From NCBI GenBank assembly GCA_002422125.1, contig DITF01000077.1, forward strand, positions 1 through 15,292: a stretch of 15,292 bases of DNA, given 5' to 3'. The notes under the pieces are model-generated. The model saw nothing but the letters and a program-made list of their open reading frames with translations. It was not told the DNA's origin and did no database searches. Below are positions 6,866 to 13,920 of the stretch, in pieces. This DNA comes from a bacterium UBP17_UBA6191 (GTDB lineage: Bacteria; Muiribacteriota; UBA6191). A program made the position numbers and the translations under genes. Every line of letters starts with the position of its first letter. Position 1 is the stretch's first letter.

Positions 6866-7825
6866 CTACTTCCCGTAGTAGTCGCGATACCAGCGAATAA
6901 ATTGATGAATTCCCTCTTCAATAGAGGTCTTGGGAGCATACCCCAGCTTTTCAGAGGCGTGATCGATACTAGCACAGGTTTTGGGCACATCTCCGGCCTG
7001 AAGAGGTAAAAATTCCATGGTGGCAGTCTTGCCCAAAGCCTTTTCGATACACTCAATATAATAAAGAAGTTTTACCGGTTTATTGTTGCCTAGATTAAAG
7101 ACTTCACAGGCATAGTTTTTATCCAAACTGGCCACAATTCCACTGACAATATCTTCAATGAAGGTAAAATCCCGATACATATCCCCATGATTAAAAACCT
7201 GAATGGGCTTATTGTTAAGAATTGCTTCTGTGAACAAAAACAGGGCCATATCAGGTCTGCCATAAGGACCGTAAACTGTAAAAAAACGAAGCCCGGTCGT
7301 ATTCAGACCAAAAAGGTGGCTGTAGGTGTGAGCCATGAGTTCGTTAGCCTTTTTGCTAGCGGCATAAAGGCTCATGGGTTGGTCGGTGTTATGGGTCTCC
7401 GAAAACGGGTAGTCGGTGTTTTTTCCATAGACCGAGGATGAAGAGGCATAAACCAGATTTTCGACCTTAAACTCCCGCGCGCACTCTAAAATGTTTAAAA
7501 ATCCTTCGAGGTTGGATTTTTGGTAGGCATAGGGATTTTCCAGGCTGTAACGGACCCCGGCCTGAGCAGCCAGGTTACAGATTTTTTTGATTTTAAAATC
7601 CCTGAAGGCTTGAAAAAGTCCCTCACGGTCGCATAAATCCATTTCCAGAAAATGAAAGTTTTTATGCTCTAACAGAACCTTAAGCCGGGAGCGCTTTAAC
7701 TCAGGGTCATAATAGTGGTTCATGCAGTCAAGACCAATGACTGTATCTCCACGGCCTAAAAGACTCATGGAAGTATGAAAACCAATAAAACCGGCGGCTC
7801 CGGTGACAAGAATCGTAGTGTTCAT
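6866..7825 (-). CDS. UDP-glucuronate 4-epimerase (LpsL/GAE type), makes UDP-GalA
   Basis: Extended short-chain dehydrogenase/reductase, 319 aa from ATG 7825. It has the NAD-binding GAAGFIG (9-15), the sugar-binding AAQAGVRYSLENP, ASSSSVYG, the catalytic Y154-x3-K158 in SLYAASKKANELMAH, and the TTGLRFFTVYGPYGRPDMA stretch typical of UDP-glucuronate 4-epimerases. An upstream in-frame ATG at 7843 would add MIYSPP, but homology starts at the second methionine. No Shine-Dalgarno sequence precedes either ATG. TATACT (minus strand, 7839-7834) sits eight bases before ATG 7825, and a solo end of the 176-bp repeat abuts that box. It forms an operon with the dehydrogenase, which would supply its substrate. 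Confidence 0.9.
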   Translation of the reverse strand: MNTTILVTGAAGFIGFHTSMSLLGRGDTVIGLDCMNHYYDPELKRSRLKVLLEHKNFHFLEMDLCDREGLFQAFRDFKIKKICNLAAQAGVRYSLENPYAYQKSNLEGFLNILECAREFKVENLVYASSSSVYGKNTDYPFSETHNTDQPMSLYAASKKANELMAHTYSHLFGLNTTGLRFFTVYGPYGRPDMALFLFTEAILNNKPIQVFNHGDMYRDFTFIEDIVSGIVASLDKNYACEVFNLGNNKPVKLLYYIECIEKALGKTATMEFLPLQAGDVPKTCASIDHASEKLGYAPKTSIEEGIHQFIRWYRDYYGK

Positions 7826-7833
7826 GGGAGGGG

Positions 7834-7839
7834 AGTATA
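7834..7839 (-). promoter_or_regulatory. Possible -10 box of the epimerase/dehydrogenase pair
   Basis: On the minus strand TATACT (five of six consensus bases) ends eight bases before ATG 7825. The best -35 at a 16-base spacing is TTTTCT, which is weak. The absence of a Shine-Dalgarno sequence and the short distance to the start would make the transcript nearly leaderless. The same eight-base geometry is seen before mtaB. Confidence 0.35.
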
Positions 7840-7853
7840 TCATGAACAGGCTC
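7839..7853 (-). repeat. Solo terminal repeat of the 176-bp element, at the epimerase promoter
   Basis: On the plus strand the 15 bases ATCATGAACAGGCTC are identical to the end of copy B (9624-9638) and are followed by TAA, as at the other ends. No element body is attached on either side. It occupies most of the 43-base gap between the propeller gene and the epimerase gene and overlaps by one base a TATACT box for the epimerase. It could be an excision scar, a recombination relic or an independent single-end unit. Confidence 0.55.
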
Positions 7854-7868
7854 TAAGAAAAGTACGGA

Positions 7869-8990
7869 TTAGGACACGCGATAAATTGACCCGTTGATGT
7901 ATACAAAGATACCTTGGTTTGTCAAAAGTGGAGGAATGCCTGACAGAATGCTACGGCCTTCGCAGTCCTTAGGAACCCCATAAGAATCCTTGTGAAAGTC
8001 TGGTAACCTGTATCTGAAAAGTTCAATTTGCATACAATAAAAATGATTGTCTGCAACCGATATTAATGAGGGAAAATACTTGGGTTCTAATGCTCTTTGG
8101 GTCTTCTTGTCATAGATGTGAAGGCCACCGGGAACACTACCACAAAACACGAGATCCGAAGCTACAACAATACCCTCGTCCCACTTGCCTTTGTATCCAA
8201 ATGAAGTGTCAAACGCATACGAGCCATCCGGAGCAAATATATTTAAGGAATAGAAGTACAGGGTTTTATCTTTGAGGTAAATGACCTGGTTTCCATCAAT
8301 CACAGGGTGACAACGCATGTATCCTTTGCTGTCGTGAACAAAAACGGTACTTCCTTTGATTAGGGATAAACCATAAAGGGCTGAGCCCGCACTATATACG
8401 ACTATCCCATTGTCGTGCATGAGGTGGCTATAGTTGTTTCCAAACTCCCTAGGTGGGGGAGAGTGGTATAGCCAGAAGGTTTCTCCACTGTTTAGGTGCA
8501 AACAGACTAACTGGGGATGCTTGCCCATTTTATGCATCACACAAAGGGCAAAACTATCTATGGCGATTAAGCTGTATCTGGCCTCATATCCTTCAAATTT
8601 GCGCTTCCAGCGAATGGTTCCAGTATGTTTATTCAGGCAGATGACTGTGCCATCATAACAGCCCTGTACAATCGAAGTTTCATTCATAGAGAAAGGGATT
8701 TTGAACCACACTTCAGGAATCTGGGTTTTCCAAAGAATTTTCTGATTCAGTATATTGATAGCAATAAAATGATTGTTATCGCACAGATAGAGAACATTTT
8801 CATCCACTAAATAGTTCTCGATCGTATCGCTACAACTATAGATTTTAGTCCACTGTGCTCCGATTTTTGGTAGCCCCTTTACTGGAAAACATAGGTTTCT
8901 ATGTTGGTTGCCTTTATGTTCCGGCATACTTAAGCTGCTTCCATGTTGTATTGACAACAAACACAAAATTTCATGGGCAAATTTTAACAT
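7869..8990 (-). CDS. PQQ-type beta-propeller repeat protein of unknown role
   Basis: About 373 aa from ATG 8990. Blade-like repeats recur: LVDENVLYLCDNNHFIAIN then ILWKT, IVQGCYDGTVICLNKHTGTIRWKRKF, LVCLHLNSGETFWLY, and VVASDLVFCGSVPGGLHIYD. These are the W/Y-ending strands of PQQ_2/BamB-like propellers. There is no signal peptide or membrane anchor from any start, so it is probably cytoplasmic or start-truncated. The start is unclear: TTG 9029, ATG 8990 and ATG 8927 are all in frame, and a Shine-Dalgarno-led ATG at 9080 is in the same frame but cut off by TAA and TGA. The gene may have lost its original N-terminus. No catalytic residues can be named. Propeller nature is fairly sure; function unknown. 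Confidence 0.65.
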   Translation of the reverse strand: MLKFAHEILCLLSIQHGSSLSMPEHKGNQHRNLCFPVKGLPKIGAQWTKIYSCSDTIENYLVDENVLYLCDNNHFIAINILNQKILWKTQIPEVWFKIPFSMNETSIVQGCYDGTVICLNKHTGTIRWKRKFEGYEARYSLIAIDSFALCVMHKMGKHPQLVCLHLNSGETFWLYHSPPPREFGNNYSHLMHDNGIVVYSAGSALYGLSLIKGSTVFVHDSKGYMRCHPVIDGNQVIYLKDKTLYFYSLNIFAPDGSYAFDTSFGYKGKWDEGIVVASDLVFCGSVPGGLHIYDKKTQRALEPKYFPSLISVADNHFYCMQIELFRYRLPDFHKDSYGVPKDCEGRSILSGIPPLLTNQGIFVYINGSIYRVS

Positions 8991-9029
8991 GGGAGATATC
9001 GAATTTGAATCGGTAGAAGGACTCGACAA

Positions 9030-9154
9030 TTCTCAAAATCTTTAGAATAGACTTTGCGGTTTTTTTACCCCTCTAGCCATAACAACTCCTTGAATTCACT
9101 ACAATGTTAAAACACTGTGTGTAAAAATGGGGAGGTTCAGAGACAGATTTTAAA
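9030..9154 (-). other. Leader region with a ribosome-site-led 12-codon ORF
   Basis: The minus strand carries AAGGAG five bases before an ATG (9080-9078). It reads MARGVKKPQSLF and then meets TAA, with a TGA two codons later, before continuing in the same frame into the propeller ORF. The 12 codons include a run of seven A. Either this is a short leader peptide, or it is the decayed original start of the propeller gene. No terminator is apparent between the Rpn remnant and this region. Confidence 0.35.
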
Positions 9155-9462
9155 CTAACCCAACTGCCTGAGAAATGACTGTACGATCTCATCGTTATTC
9201 TGACCAAGTAGGGATTGCATTTGCTCGATGGTTTTATCTTTTGGCAATAAGCCATTTCTGAAAAGCATTAAAAGGGTCTTTAGTTGTCCTTCCAGTGCAC
9301 CCTCCTGTCTGCCCTGTTGCAGACCTTGTTCCCTAGCATAATTTAGTCGGGAAACCTGATCCCGTTGGGCCTTTTCACGGGCCTCGATCAAGTAGCGCAT
9401 TTCTTGGCTGGCGTTGCATTTTTTGTAAGCCGCAATAGCATCCGCCATGCCTTCCTCTTTTA
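9155..9462 (-). pseudogene. C-terminal part of the Rpn-family gene, separated by the repeat insertion
   Basis: Encodes about the last 100 residues of an Rpn-family protein: KEEGMADAIAAYKK, then YLIEAREKAQRDQ, a charged helix with a GxxxGxxxG-like run (REQGLQQGRQEGALEGQ), and an Ile/Leu-rich tail ending FLRQLG. This pattern is usual for the C-terminus of PD-(D/E)XK transposase-like Rpn proteins. An ATG at 9628 inside the palindromic element opens a 157-codon frame into it, but its first 55 or so residues are encoded by the repeat and are not Rpn-like. Removing the element and one target triplet joins this part in frame to the N-terminal part, as LQELI followed by EEEGMADAI, giving 300 aa. Whether the hybrid ORF is translated is unknown. 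Confidence 0.8.
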
Positions 9463-9638
9463 GAGCCTGTTCATGATCTATGTTCGTCACGAGATTTAGC
9501 GAGGAACTCAGAGACAAGGCGGAGGACTGAAATCCAACGATGGCGTGCTTGTTGCACGATGAGATGGATTTGAGCCGCACAACACAGTGGCTGAATTTCG
9601 TAGCAAATCGCAGTAGAAGAGAGATCATGAACAGGCTC
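9463..9638 (-). mobile_element. Palindromic 176-bp MITE-like element, copy B, inserted in the Rpn gene
   Basis: Same element as copy A but in opposite orientation. Its ends are perfect 17-bp inverted repeats, GAGCCTGTTCATGATCT (9463-9479) and AGATCATGAACAGGCTC (9622-9638). The midpoint hairpin is CGTGC (9544-9548), loop TTGTT, GCACG (9554-9558), flanked by GGATTT-type and AAATCC-type arms. The flanks read TTA on the left and CTA on the right (TAA and TAG on the minus strand), consistent with a slightly diverged 3-bp target duplication. The inserted copy supplies a TGA that ends the N-terminal Rpn ORF and an ATG that opens a new frame into the C-terminal part. The perfect ends suggest it is younger or less decayed than copy A. 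Confidence 0.88.
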
Positions 9639-10236
9639 CTATAAGCTCCTGCAAGGTCTCGTCATTAGATTGACTCATATAATCATCTCCTCTGGCAATT
9701 AACAGTAGCCACTTTTCAAGCACAGAACAGGAGAAGACACCTGGTTTATCCCTGAGAAACGGCAGCTGAATCATGTGGAATTCCAAGTAGTTAGGAAACT
9801 CTTCATGCGAATCTATTTCCTTGAGACGGAATATGGAATGTAGTTTGGGAGAGGGATTCCAGATCCAGTTCAATATCGAAATACTGATCACTGGGGTCAG
9901 GTTTTGGTAATCCTCCCCGACTTTCAATTGTTGAGCATGGGTTTTGCAGGCGTAATAAAGGGCTCTTTGGGCATAACGGCCATCCTCTGCCACCTGCATT
10001 TCCAAATTTAAAATTCTACCGGTCTCATCAGTGGCGCGGATATCCAAAATACTTAACTTCTCATCCAAAGCCTCTTGCAGATTAAAAGGGTTTTCTAGGT
10101 TCACCTGTACAATTCTATGCTTCATTAGTGGCGATAAGATGGCATTCAGAAAAGCACACAGGGCTGAGACATGTTCTTTGCTACCAAAAACATACTTAAA
10201 AACCAGATCATTAAACAAAGGAATATAGGGACCCAT
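9625..10236 (-). CDS. Rpn-family recombination-promoting nuclease / PD-(D/E)XK transposase-like protein, truncated by the repeat
   Basis: A 203-codon ORF carrying the catalytic half of an Rpn (YhgA/PDDEXK_2) protein. It begins LFNDLVFKYVFGSKE, the family's usual opening, and has the core LSILDIRATDETGRILNLEMQ, with D65 and E79-x-Q81 in the PD-(D/E)XK positions, and the RALYY helix. The family's nucleases are Mg-dependent and promote RecA-independent recombination. The ORF ends GACS-stop where copy B of the palindromic element begins, losing about 100 C-terminal residues; the last three residues come from the element. The nuclease core is intact, so a truncated active product is possible, but the gene is best regarded as interrupted. 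No Shine-Dalgarno sequence precedes ATG 10236. Confidence 0.85.
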   Translation of the reverse strand: MGPYIPLFNDLVFKYVFGSKEHVSALCAFLNAILSPLMKHRIVQVNLENPFNLQEALDEKLSILDIRATDETGRILNLEMQVAEDGRYAQRALYYACKTHAQQLKVGEDYQNLTPVISISILNWIWNPSPKLHSIFRLKEIDSHEEFPNYLEFHMIQLPFLRDKPGVFSCSVLEKWLLLIARGDDYMSQSNDETLQELIGACS

Positions 10237-10299
10237 AGATTAATTTTAACATGGGAAACTTGGAAACAGAAACGGTGGCATAGAAAACAGAGAGACTAA

Positions 10300-10326
10300 A
10301 ACCAGCTAGTCCTTACCCGGCTGGTT
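10300..10326 (-). terminator. Possible terminator hairpin at the end of the UbiB-family gene
   Basis: On the minus strand AACCAGC (10326-10320) faces GCTGGTT (10306-10300) across a 13-base loop that includes the stop codon, followed by TTAGTC rather than a clean T run. The stem overlaps the last codons of the UbiB-family gene. It is weak as an intrinsic terminator but is the only hairpin between this gene and the Rpn gene. Confidence 0.3.
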
Positions 10327-11991
10327 GACAGTCAAAATATTGTAAACCAGGATTGCGGCAAAAACAAAGGCGCAAAACCAGCCGAACAAGCCAAGGAAGA
10401 AGGGTAAAGAGGTGGCATCGCGAACGGTTGCAATTAAGATAGAAGAACCGATTAAGGCACTCGCAATAACCAAGCCGAGGATTCCGCGATAGATTAGTTT
10501 TTCGATTCGATAGGCAAAACCATCGATCTTTCGGAAACGGGCCACGGTTTCGATCTGGATTCGTTTCTGTTGTTTTAACATCTGAAACAAATCTCCATGC
10601 AATTCAGACAGATAATCCAGACCTAAATGCATCCAGGATTGTGAACGACTAAGTAGTGCTTCTTTGGTGAATTGCTTCTGCACTAAAGTTTCAAAATTGG
10701 GAAGCAGAAAATCCAAAAGTTGAATATCGGGGTTCAAATCACGAACGGAACTGTCCAGGGTAAGAATTGCCTTAAGCAGGATAGATAACTCATTGGGCAT
10801 TCTCAGATTGTGGCTTAAAAGCAGATGATCTAAAGAATACAAAAAATTTTGCAGTTTAATGTCCTTTAGGGGAAGGCTTTTATAGGTCAGAACCAGATCC
10901 TTAAGATCGGTTTCCAGCATCGGGTCTGCACCCACTATGCTTCCTTGGCAGATGATGCAAAGAGAGCGAGACATTAGGGCATAATCGGCGGATCCAGCGG
11001 CATAAAAGACTCTGGTCATGTGATAGACGGTTCTGGTGTCTAACTGCCCGACCATGCCAAAGTCATAAAATATAATGCGCCCGCTTTCGTGAATGCGCAT
11101 ATTGCCCGGATGTGGGTCCCCATGAAAACAGCCCTCTTCAAAGACCTGTTTGAAAAAAGCGGTGACAAGCTGCTCACCTAAAATGGCTGGATTAAGGCCC
11201 GCCTTTTCAAGTAAAGTTTTATCCTGAATTCTGATTCCTGGAACATATTCCTGCACCAAAATCTGGGCCCCTGAGTATTCAAAAAAAACTGCTGGGATTT
11301 TGACTTGTGAGTCAGAGATACTGGCAAAACGAGCCATCATTCGGGCTTCTCTTTGAAAATCCAGTTCTTTGAGGATGCCTTCAATAAAGTTGGTCAGGAT
11401 ACCAGCCCAGTCGGCAGAAAATTCGGGTTCCAGATGCTCCTGCACAAGTTTTGACAGGTAGGATAGGATGTTTAGATCAGTCTTAATAGTGTCATGAATA
11501 TTAGGCTTTTGGATTTTAACAATGACCATGGCCCCAGTTTTTAAGGTGGCTCGATGTACCTGGGCAATGCTGGCAGTGGCTACGGGATTAAAATCAAAAT
11601 TCAAAAACACTTCCTGCAAGGACTGAACCTGCAAAGACTGTTGTAGGATGGCCTCAATGGTCTCAGAGGGGATTGGCGACGCCTCTTCCTGAAGTTTTCT
11701 TAACTCCTGAATATAATCATTGGGTAGAAGTTCTTTGCGGGTAGATAAAATTTGCCCTAGTTTAATAAAAGTTGGACCTAGTTCTTCCAGGGCTAGTTTG
11801 AAGCGGCGCGAGCGGGCTAAACTGTTTTTTTCTTTGTTGGATAAAAGGCCACGACCAATACCAAGGGCGCTAGCGGCCTCTAATCCGATGCGCTCCAGGA
11901 TGTCATTAAATCCGTACTTGGCAAAGACATAAGCGATTTCTCGAAACCGCTTGGCATTGACATAATTTTTGTGAATCTCCCAGAGGTTCAC
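10306..11991 (-). CDS. UbiB/ABC1-family (ADCK-like) atypical kinase with C-terminal membrane hairpin
   Basis: 561 aa. Signature motifs in order: KxGQ (K77LGQ80, in FIKLGQILSTR), the Ala-rich nucleotide loop ATASIAQVH (138-146), the conserved lysine in VIVKIQKP (K159), HGDPHPGNM (290-298) and the DFG-type D310 in YDFGMVG. Two hydrophobic helices near the C-terminus (about 503-520 and 528-552) match the UbiB membrane anchor. The family consists of ATPases that support isoprenoid quinone synthesis or lipid distribution. No other ubiquinone genes are nearby, so ubiB itself is not certain. The start is GTG 11991, overlapping the stop of the small upstream gene as GTGA, which implies translational coupling. 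No separate ribosome site is seen. Confidence 0.9.
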   Translation of the reverse strand: MNLWEIHKNYVNAKRFREIAYVFAKYGFNDILERIGLEAASALGIGRGLLSNKEKNSLARSRRFKLALEELGPTFIKLGQILSTRKELLPNDYIQELRKLQEEASPIPSETIEAILQQSLQVQSLQEVFLNFDFNPVATASIAQVHRATLKTGAMVIVKIQKPNIHDTIKTDLNILSYLSKLVQEHLEPEFSADWAGILTNFIEGILKELDFQREARMMARFASISDSQVKIPAVFFEYSGAQILVQEYVPGIRIQDKTLLEKAGLNPAILGEQLVTAFFKQVFEEGCFHGDPHPGNMRIHESGRIIFYDFGMVGQLDTRTVYHMTRVFYAAGSADYALMSRSLCIICQGSIVGADPMLETDLKDLVLTYKSLPLKDIKLQNFLYSLDHLLLSHNLRMPNELSILLKAILTLDSSVRDLNPDIQLLDFLLPNFETLVQKQFTKEALLSRSQSWMHLGLDYLSELHGDLFQMLKQQKRIQIETVARFRKIDGFAYRIEKLIYRGILGLVIASALIGSSILIATVRDATSLPFFLGLFGWFCAFVFAAILVYNILTVNQPGKD

Positions 11992-12173
11992 GCAAACAAA
12001 TCAAGGTTCTGGCCTAAAAAATCAGGCATAGCCTTGGGAGCAGATGCTTCAGGCTTCAGAATACTAGCGGCTGTTTGTTCCATGGAATCCATAGATGCTT
12101 TTAACATCTGAGTTCCAAGTTGGTTGAGAACCATTAATGTACTTTGTGTGCTTTGATTTGAAATTCCGTCCAT
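11988..12173 (-). CDS. 61-aa YjfB-like putative motility protein
   Basis: Small acidic helical protein. It resembles the YjfB family: a short MDxIS start, a Met/Ala/Gln-rich helix (VLNQLGTQMLKASMDSMEQ) and a C-terminal LGQNLDLFA close to that family's GQNID-type ending. The match is from memory of the family pattern and is not tested. A good ribosome site (AAGGA seven bases before ATG 12173) supports translation. The stop overlaps the GTG of the UbiB-family gene by the four bases GTGA, so the two are coupled. YjfB proteins are called putative motility proteins without a known mechanism. Confidence 0.65.
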   Translation of the reverse strand: MDGISNQSTQSTLMVLNQLGTQMLKASMDSMEQTAASILKPEASAPKAMPDFLGQNLDLFA

Positions 12174-12215
12174 GTTATTCCTTATCGGCAGTCAGACTGT
12201 AAAAGTTTACTGCTT

Positions 12216-13310
12216 TTAGTCCTCTTCTGACAAGGACTGGTCCAAAACTTCGTAGCGGGGTTCCCCAAGTTTTTTAATCACAGACTCAAGGGATTCGAGT
12301 TTTAGAAACTCAATCGGTTGGTAGTGGGATTTGGTTTCAAACTTTTCCCCGCGCAAGATCAGAATTTTTTCTTCTCCATGCTGGGCGAAAAAAAATGTCT
12401 GGCCCAAGAGATCAATACTGCCTTCAAATTTCAGGCCGCCATCAATATTAAGTCTTAAGCGAAGCGGTTTGGCGTTTTGATCAATATTTCGGACTTGAGC
12501 TTTCATAGCTAATTGGGCTACTTTTTCCGGCTCTAAAAGATCTTCTTCAGCAACATAACGGCGCTCGCCAAAAACCTCGCGTTTTTGATGTCTCTCCTGC
12601 TCGGGAATCTGGAAGTACTTTTCATAAACTTCGGGATGAATCTCAAACAGTTCTTCCCTGAGGGCTTCTTCCGCAATATCTACGGAATCGGGCAAGTCCA
12701 CCACATTTAAAAGCTTCTGAAAGTATTCACTGGCCGAGGATTGATAGATACGAATTTGATCGAGGTTATGATTAAACCCATCAAAGTGAGGATACCACAT
12801 GCTCTTTTTTAACTCAGGGAGCAGAATTTCGTGATTTTCCTTGATGGCCTTTTCTTCGTTTAACAGAGCAGCGGAACGAAAGTCAGCCTTAAATATCAAA
12901 AGCGAGGGAGATAGATTTTTTCCCTGCATGGTATTGGCGTTTAAGACAAACAGAAGGCCGTTTCGGGATTTGGGGATTCTGGTGTAGCGCTGGGCCAAAA
13001 TCTGGGCATGATTTTGGAAGGTGGATTTGCTGACACTGCCTAAGAGGGCATCACAGAGATTTTTATCCTCTTGTCCGGCTTCATCCTCAATCCGAAAACG
13101 CCAGGCTTTGCAGGAAGCGGAGGGGGATAAACTGGCTTTTTTCCCCTTGGCTTGCCGAATCATATCAGAAAGATATTCCTGCAAAAAGGGAAAACGATCT
13201 TCATAAGAATCATTGGTCGAGATTGTAGCAATCTCTTCCATTGTGCGTCGTTTGTCTTCATCGTCTTGGTAAAAACGATAAATTGACAGATATACCAATT
13301 CCCATTCCAT
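12216..13310 (-). CDS. DUF3900-like protein of unknown function
   Basis: 364 aa, soluble, highly charged, with no signal peptide or membrane helix. It looks like a DUF3900-family protein known mainly from Bacillus relatives: an N-terminal FxVxxxYLxxYxF-like opening (LVYLSIYRFYQ), a middle LLFVLNANTMQGK and LLIFKADFRSA, then MWYPHF and IYQSSASEYFQKLL, and a C-terminal beta-rich part (LRLNIDGGLKFEG, ILILRGEKFE, PIEFLKLESLE). This is recognised from memory. No catalytic motif is evident. AGGAG eight bases before ATG 13310 supports the start. It is followed after 42 bases by the YjfB-like and UbiB-family genes on the same strand, suggesting an operon. It is divergent from the RmlC-type gene, with a 54-base shared promoter region. 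Confidence 0.6.
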   Translation of the reverse strand: MEWELVYLSIYRFYQDDEDKRRTMEEIATISTNDSYEDRFPFLQEYLSDMIRQAKGKKASLSPSASCKAWRFRIEDEAGQEDKNLCDALLGSVSKSTFQNHAQILAQRYTRIPKSRNGLLFVLNANTMQGKNLSPSLLIFKADFRSAALLNEEKAIKENHEILLPELKKSMWYPHFDGFNHNLDQIRIYQSSASEYFQKLLNVVDLPDSVDIAEEALREELFEIHPEVYEKYFQIPEQERHQKREVFGERRYVAEEDLLEPEKVAQLAMKAQVRNIDQNAKPLRLRLNIDGGLKFEGSIDLLGQTFFFAQHGEEKILILRGEKFETKSHYQPIEFLKLESLESVIKKLGEPRYEVLDQSLSEED

Positions 13311-13331
13311 ACCTCATTCTCCTGTAAGAAA

Positions 13332-13340
13332 TGGTACAAT
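13332..13340 (+). promoter_or_regulatory. Extended -10 box for the RmlC-type gene
   Basis: TGGTACAAT fits TGn plus TACAAT (five of six -10 bases). It lies 24 bases before ATG 13365, leaving a leader of about 18 bases that contains AGGAGG (13355-13360) four bases from the ATG. A TTGACA further upstream is too far away to pair with it. The complementary strand of the same region would have to serve the divergent DUF3900-like gene. Confidence 0.5.
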
Positions 13341-13364
13341 GCAAGAGGAATTTCAGGAGGCATA

Positions 13365-13916
13365 ATGCAGATTACCGAACTGTCCCTACCCGGAGCCAAA
13401 TTGTTGCGCCCGCCAAGCCATGGAGATGACAGGGGAAGTTTAACCGAGGTCTGGAATCGTGACAAATTCACAGCCTTGGGGGTGCCCGATATCTTTGTGC
13501 AGGATAACTGGACGATTTCAAAACGAGGGGCATTACGGGGAATGCACTATCAGATTGGCCCAGCATCCCATGCTAAATTGATTCGCTGTGCCAAAGGCCG
13601 AATCTACGATGTGATAGTAGATATCCGCAAATCTTCTCCTACTTTTGGCCAGGCAATAGGTGTTGAGCTAGGCGAAGACCCAATGCAAATGCTTTTGGTC
13701 CCGGTCGGTTTTGCTCATGGATTCCTGACGCTTAGCGATGAGGCCTGGATAAGCTACAAACTGACTCACGCATACTCGGCACTTTATGAAAGAGGGATTC
13801 AAGCACTGGATCCTAAATTGTTGCTACAGTGGCCAATTGCAGCTACCGAGTGCGTACAGTCTGCCAAGGATCAGGAGTTACCTTTGTTAAACCAGCAGCC
13901 GGATTTGTTTTTATGA
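13365..13916 (+). CDS. dTDP-4-dehydrorhamnose 3,5-epimerase family protein (RmlC type)
   Basis: Cupin-fold sugar nucleotide epimerase of 183 aa, the normal family length. Motifs: DDRGSLTEVW (21-30), FVQDNWTISKRGALRGMHYQ with catalytic-position H61, DVIVDIRKSSPTFG, PVGFAHGFLTLSDEAWISYK and a C-terminal ALDP...WP, ending in a SxKDQELPLL-type tail. RmlC converts dTDP-4-keto-6-deoxyglucose to dTDP-4-keto-rhamnose; relatives act on other dTDP or CDP/GDP sugars. No rmlA, rmlB or rmlD lies in the window, so the exact substrate is uncertain. It has a strong AGGAGG ribosome site and its own -10 box. It probably belongs to surface polysaccharide synthesis together with the UDP-uronate genes. Confidence 0.88.
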   Translation: MQITELSLPGAKLLRPPSHGDDRGSLTEVWNRDKFTALGVPDIFVQDNWTISKRGALRGMHYQIGPASHAKLIRCAKGRIYDVIVDIRKSSPTFGQAIGVELGEDPMQMLLVPVGFAHGFLTLSDEAWISYKLTHAYSALYERGIQALDPKLLLQWPIAATECVQSAKDQELPLLNQQPDLFL

Positions 13917-13920
13917 GGTT

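Noticed and set aside
9463..9628. Element-encoded first 55 residues of the 157-codon ORF as a genuine protein N-terminus
   Set aside because: They derive from the palindromic repeat, have no Rpn likeness, and the reconstructed uninterrupted gene does not contain them.
13282..13287. TTGACA as -35 for the RmlC-type gene
   Set aside because: It is more than 45 bases from the TACAAT box and lies within the DUF3900-like coding region.
13160..13471. 103-codon minus-strand ORF across the divergent promoter region
   Set aside because: It overlaps the starts of two well-supported genes and contains their ribosome sites.
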